From CAYYYW01 sp964476245 (GTDB taxonomy: Bacteria > Patescibacteriota > Microgenomatia > UBA1406 > HO2-37-13b): a stretch of 14,484 nucleotides of DNA. Positions 11,585-14,484 of this stretch are shown here, piece after piece. Position numbers and translations under genes: made by a program. The stretch spans positions 1-14,484 of the forward strand of contig CAYYYW010000022.1 of assembly GCA_964476245.1 (NCBI GenBank), given 5' to 3'. How positions within the stretch are numbered: position 1 is the stretch's first letter; the number at the start of each line of letters is the position of its first letter. The notes under the pieces were generated by a model. The model made no database searches. It was not told where the DNA came from and was given only the letters and a program-made list of their open reading frames with translations.

Positions 11585-12724
11585 ATGTATATCAAAAGAA
11601 GGCTAGAAAAGGTAATAAAAACCAATTTGTTTAAAGGCAAGGCAATTATTTTATATGGAGCAAGACAGGTAGGAAAAACAACCCTTGTCAAGAAAATTGC
11701 TGAAGATTTTAACAAACCATACAATTATTTAAACTGCGACGAACTTGATATTTTAAGCAGGCTACAAAATGCAAATAATTCTGAAGGCTTAAACCGGATT
11801 ATTGGTAATTATAGATTAGTCGTAATTGATGAAGCCCAAAGAGTTAAAAATATTGGTCTAAAAATTAAATTATTAGTTGAAAACTTTCCGGAAAAACAAA
11901 TTATTGCCACCGGTTCTTCTTCTTTTGAGCTTTCAAATATAATAAATGAACCGCTTACCGGAAGAAATCTGGAGTTTTGGCTATTTCCTCTTTCTTTAAA
12001 CGAGCTGTTTAATAAAAATCAGACGATTGAAGCGCAAAGGAGTCTTGAAAGTTTTTTAGTATATGGGAGTTATCCTGAAATATTTCAGCTTGAATCTTTT
12101 GAACAAAAATCGCAAAAAATTAAATATTTAGCCTCAAACTATCTTTATAAAGACATTCTTAAATTTGATAATATCAAAAGTTCTGAAGTTGTTATAAAAC
12201 TTCTTCAAGCTTTAGCGCTACAGATTGGCGGCGAAGTTTCTTACAACGAGTTGGCAAACTTTGTCGGGATAAACAAACGGACAATTGCCAATTATATAGG
12301 TCTTCTGGAAAAGGCCTTTATTATTTTTAGACTGTCTCCTTATTCGGGCAATTTAAGAAAAGCTATCGGCAAAATGAGAAAAATTTATTTTCTTGATTTA
12401 GGGATAAGGAATGCCATTATTAATAATCAAAACCCACTTACTATAAGAGATGACATTGGTAAGTTGTGGGAAAATTTTATCATTGCTGAAAAATATAAAC
12501 AACAGCTGGGCCTAGGTTTTAAAACGAACTATTATTTTTGGAGAACATATGATAAGCAAGAAATTGATTTAGTCGAAGATAAGGGAGGAAAACTCCATGG
12601 TTGGAAAATAAAATGGTCGGGAAAAAATAAAAAATCGCCCAAAGCCTGGAGAGATTATAAGAATTCATCTTGGCAAGAGATAAATAGGGATAATTATTTG
12701 GACATTTTATTGAGCGATGCTTAA
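11585..12724 (+). CDS. AAA ATPase with C-terminal DUF4143 nuclease-like domain
   Basis: The 379-residue product has the usual size and layout of AAA_14/DUF4143 proteins. Walker A is GARQVGKT (25-32), Walker B LVVIDEAQ (78-85) and the sensor segment ATGSSSFEL (108-116), followed by LTGRNLEFWLFPLSLNEL, a winged-helix-like region (about 215-250) and the C-terminal domain. In that domain EIDLV (326-330) is followed by GWKIKW (339-344) and ends INRDNYLDIL. Related proteins usually read E-x-K at the second site (for example FEIKW); here Lys341 replaces the Glu, so a PD-(D/E)xK-type activity may be lost. The cellular role of these common ATPases is not established. The gene stands alone behind a strong promoter with no SD. 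Confidence 0.9.
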   Translation: MYIKRRLEKVIKTNLFKGKAIILYGARQVGKTTLVKKIAEDFNKPYNYLNCDELDILSRLQNANNSEGLNRIIGNYRLVVIDEAQRVKNIGLKIKLLVENFPEKQIIATGSSSFELSNIINEPLTGRNLEFWLFPLSLNELFNKNQTIEAQRSLESFLVYGSYPEIFQLESFEQKSQKIKYLASNYLYKDILKFDNIKSSEVVIKLLQALALQIGGEVSYNELANFVGINKRTIANYIGLLEKAFIIFRLSPYSGNLRKAIGKMRKIYFLDLGIRNAIINNQNPLTIRDDIGKLWENFIIAEKYKQQLGLGFKTNYYFWRTYDKQEIDLVEDKGGKLHGWKIKWSGKNKKSPKAWRDYKNSSWQEINRDNYLDILLSDA

Positions 12725-12806
12725 AATAAAAAAGTAAAAAAGAAGTTTTTGAAAAATTAGGTTTGTCAACGAGACCTATTTTAGGTAATTTTAAAATCTG
12801 TTTTTT
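12725..12806 (+). promoter_or_regulatory. Spacer before hflX with weak hairpin and -10-like hexamer
   Basis: TAGGT and ACCTA around TTGTCAACGAG form a weak 5-bp stem followed by TTTT (about 12759-12783) and could loosely end the ATPase transcript. TAAAAT (12792-12797) lies 9 bases before the hflX ATG. No Shine-Dalgarno motif is present. Confidence 0.3.
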
Positions 12807-13922
12807 ATGAACCACCCCCACAATCATAAACCCCGTTTTTTAATTATTAAGGTTATTGGTCCTCACGAACACAGGGATGAGCGGCTTAGCTCTTTTTGGG
12901 AAGAGGAATCATTAATTAAAACCTTAAGAGGAGAGGTGGTTTTAAAGATGATTCAGCACCGGGAAAGACCCCATGGTGCAACCTATATTGGCTTGGGAAA
13001 AGTTGAGGAGGTAAAAGAATTAATAAAAAAACACTTTCTCAATTATATTATTCTTAATGACATTGTTTCTCCGGGACAAATTTTTCGCTTAGAAAAGTTA
13101 TTGTGGGAGGTTGATTTAAAAATTACTGTTTGGGACAGGGTTGATTTAATTTTGGCCATTTTTGACAGACACGCTCTTTCTTCAGAGGCCAAACTTCAGA
13201 TAGAATTGGCTAAACTGCGTCATTTGGGGCCGCGGATTTATGGACTGGGAGGAACGCTTCTTTCGCGGCAAAGAGGTGGAATCGGCGGCCGGGGAATTGG
13301 AGAAACTAACATTGAGAGAATGAAAAGACATATTAAAGACAGAATAAGATTAATTGAAGACAAAATTACTAAAACCATCGCTCAAAAAAAAGAAAAACTC
13401 CTAACAAGAAAAAATAATCTAATAAAAACGGTAGCTTTAGTTGGCTATACCAACGCCGGCAAAACAAGGTTTTTTAATTTTTTAACCGGGAAAGACAAAA
13501 AAGTAGCTGACGCCGCCTTTACTACTTTAGATAGTTATTTGGGTAAGATAAAAAAATTTAACCGCCAGTCGGTTTTGATGGCCGATACCATTGGTTTTAT
13601 AAAAAATCTTCCTCCCTCTTTGATTGACGCTTTTAAATCAACCTTGATGGAGTCGATTTATGGTGAGGTTGTGTTTCATGTGATTGATGCTGCCGACGTC
13701 AACTTTAAAGAAAAAGCCGCGGCCGTTGATGTCATACTGGCAAAATTAGGGGTGGACAGAAAAAAAATAGTTTATATATTTAATAAATTAGACTTGATTA
13801 GCGAACAGAAAAAACAAGAGATTGAAAAAGAGTTTTTTGATACGAGTCATTATTTTGTTTCGGCGGCCACCGGGGAGGGTGTTGACAAACTATTGGAAAT
13901 CACCAAAGGTCTTCTGGTCTAA
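12807..13922 (+). CDS. hflX: GTPase HflX
   Basis: The 371-residue protein is a typical HflX, a ribosome-binding GTPase that can split or rescue stalled ribosomes under stress. The N-terminal domain carries YIGLGKVEEVKEL (60-72), DRVDLILAIFDRHA (110-123) and the glycine-rich GGIGGRGIGE (157-166), followed by a helical linker. The G domain shows G1 GYTNAGKT (213-220), G2 FTTLD (238-242), G3 DTIGFI (260-265), then LPPSLIDAFKSTL (268-280), G4 NKLD (326-329) and G5 SAATG (352-356). G1 continues with RFFN rather than the common STLFN, a small variation that keeps the Lys-Thr pair. The N-terminus is histidine-rich (MNHPHNHK). It converges on the HIT gene with a 30-base gap. Confidence 0.96.
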   Translation: MNHPHNHKPRFLIIKVIGPHEHRDERLSSFWEEESLIKTLRGEVVLKMIQHRERPHGATYIGLGKVEEVKELIKKHFLNYIILNDIVSPGQIFRLEKLLWEVDLKITVWDRVDLILAIFDRHALSSEAKLQIELAKLRHLGPRIYGLGGTLLSRQRGGIGGRGIGETNIERMKRHIKDRIRLIEDKITKTIAQKKEKLLTRKNNLIKTVALVGYTNAGKTRFFNFLTGKDKKVADAAFTTLDSYLGKIKKFNRQSVLMADTIGFIKNLPPSLIDAFKSTLMESIYGEVVFHVIDAADVNFKEKAAAVDVILAKLGVDRKKIVYIFNKLDLISEQKKQEIEKEFFDTSHYFVSAATGEGVDKLLEITKGLLV

Positions 13923-13952
13923 AAAATCATAGGCCATGCCCGCGGTTTTTTA
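13921..13952. terminator. Possible two-way terminator between hflX and the HIT gene
   Basis: Between the converging stops, an A-run (13921-13926) and a T-run (13946-13951) flank a GC-rich core with GGC-CAT-GCC and CGCGG (13932-13945). The core stem is short and the outer pairing interrupted, so this is a tentative call based on position and the flanking runs. Confidence 0.3.
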
Positions 13953-14360
13953 TTATCCATTTTTAACGGCTTCAAGTATTTTTTTAGCTACTCTTTCCAT
14001 TTCTTCTTTTGAAATGTTTTTTACAGCGCTTAAGCGAATCCCGTCAATATGACCGTCATTTTCAAATCGGGGGATAATTCTGATGTGAGCATGAGGAATT
14101 TGGTAGCCCAAGGTTAAGAAATTTACTGAATGCGAGTTTAAAATTTTTTGAGTCACTAAAGCCACTTTTTTTGCTATTTCCCAATATTGGCCGAAATTAG
14201 GCACGTCACTTACCCAACGATAATGAATTTTGGGAACAAGGAGAGAATTTCCGGGATTTAAGGGATGAATATCTAAAAACCCCAAAAACATGTCATCTTC
14301 ATAAACCTTAAAACAAGGTTTTTTTTCCTCAACAATCTGGCAAAAAAAACAACCTTTCAT
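13953..14360 (-). CDS. HIT-family nucleotide-binding protein with variant triad (HxHxR)
   Basis: The start at ATG 14360 (MKGCFFCQIVEEKKP) matches the normal HIT N-terminus (CxFCxIv) better than the in-frame ATG at 14390, which would add ten residues. It is also preceded by CATAAT at 7 bases. The 135-residue protein has the zinc-type CFFC (4-7), VYEDDMFLGFLDIHPLNPGN (19-38), SLLVPKIHYRWVSD (39-52) and the histidine region YQIPHAHIRIIPRF (86-99). HIT proteins hydrolyse or transfer nucleotide phosphoramidates and dinucleotides through the middle His of HxHxHxx; His90 and the nucleophile His92 are kept, but the third position is Arg94. The fold is therefore clear, while substrate and activity are uncertain. 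Confidence 0.9.
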   Translation of the reverse strand: MKGCFFCQIVEEKKPCFKVYEDDMFLGFLDIHPLNPGNSLLVPKIHYRWVSDVPNFGQYWEIAKKVALVTQKILNSHSVNFLTLGYQIPHAHIRIIPRFENDGHIDGIRLSAVKNISKEEMERVAKKILEAVKNG

Positions 14361-14401
14361 ATTTTGAATTATGGTTGGGACATAAATCATAAATCATAAT
14401 T

Positions 14402-14484
14402 TGTCATTTCGACCGAGTCCCGACGTACTGTCGGGACGAGTGGAGAAATCCCTTAAAAGAGATTCCTCGACGGAGTTTATCCCG
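14402..14484. repeat. Palindromic intergenic repeat, TGTCATTTCG family, copy at right edge
   Basis: Begins TGTCATTTCGACCGAGTC (14402-14419), identical to 131-148. It contains the hairpin TCCCGAC-GTACT-GTCGGGA (14418-14436) and ends CTCGACGGAGTTTATCCCG (14466-14484), identical to 148-166. The mirrored right arm presumably lies beyond the window. Confidence 0.8.

Overview
The window is AT-rich, gene-dense bacterial DNA that looks like a candidate phyla radiation (Patescibacteria) genome, most likely Microgenomates-like. The clues are a PrgI / TraC-like / VirB4 gene cluster next to dnaA-dnaN, small proteins of families common in that group, genes almost without Shine-Dalgarno sequences, and short palindromic repeats between and even inside genes. 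The lineage is inferred from gene content and was not computed.

Left region (1-2217). The window opens with the 5' end of a comM/yifB-like gene on the minus strand, followed by a repeat-rich spacer (99-445). Next is an accessory patch: a small hypothetical gene (446-643), a probable two-way promoter, a 267-residue unknown protein with a faint acetyltransferase-like C-terminus, and the first 29 codons of a serine recombinase. Facing these on the minus strand is a gene that appears broken by one frameshift and two in-frame stops (1640-2217). This patch looks like a decaying mobile or accessory insertion.

Replication region (2320-5514). A stand-alone sigma-70 region 4 protein and an acylphosphatase lead into dnaA and dnaN. 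The short dnaA upstream region carries three DnaA-box-like 9-mers. One sits exactly in the spacer of a TTGACA/TATTAT promoter, so this is a good candidate for dnaA autoregulation and possibly for part of oriC.

Secretion region (5511-8746, minus strand). PrgI-like membrane protein, TraC-like protein and VirB4-family ATPase form a tight operon that converges on dnaN with overlapping stop codons. It resembles the energising core of a type IV secretion/conjugation machine or a competence-related relative of one.

Right region (8793-14484). A PIN-domain 'RNA ligase partner' protein overlaps the tail of a two-helix membrane protein. A DUF4340-type anchored protein follows, carrying a palindromic in-frame insertion. 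A gene-poor, repeat-rich stretch with a broken small gene (10875-11584) comes next, then an AAA ATPase of the DUF4143 type, the ribosome-associated GTPase HflX, and a HIT-family protein whose triad reads HxHxR. The window ends in a repeat sharing two long blocks with the one near the left end.

Across the window several genes have a -10-like hexamer only 6 to 9 bases before the start codon and no Shine-Dalgarno motif, suggesting widespread leaderless transcripts. No rRNA, tRNA or CRISPR array was recognised.
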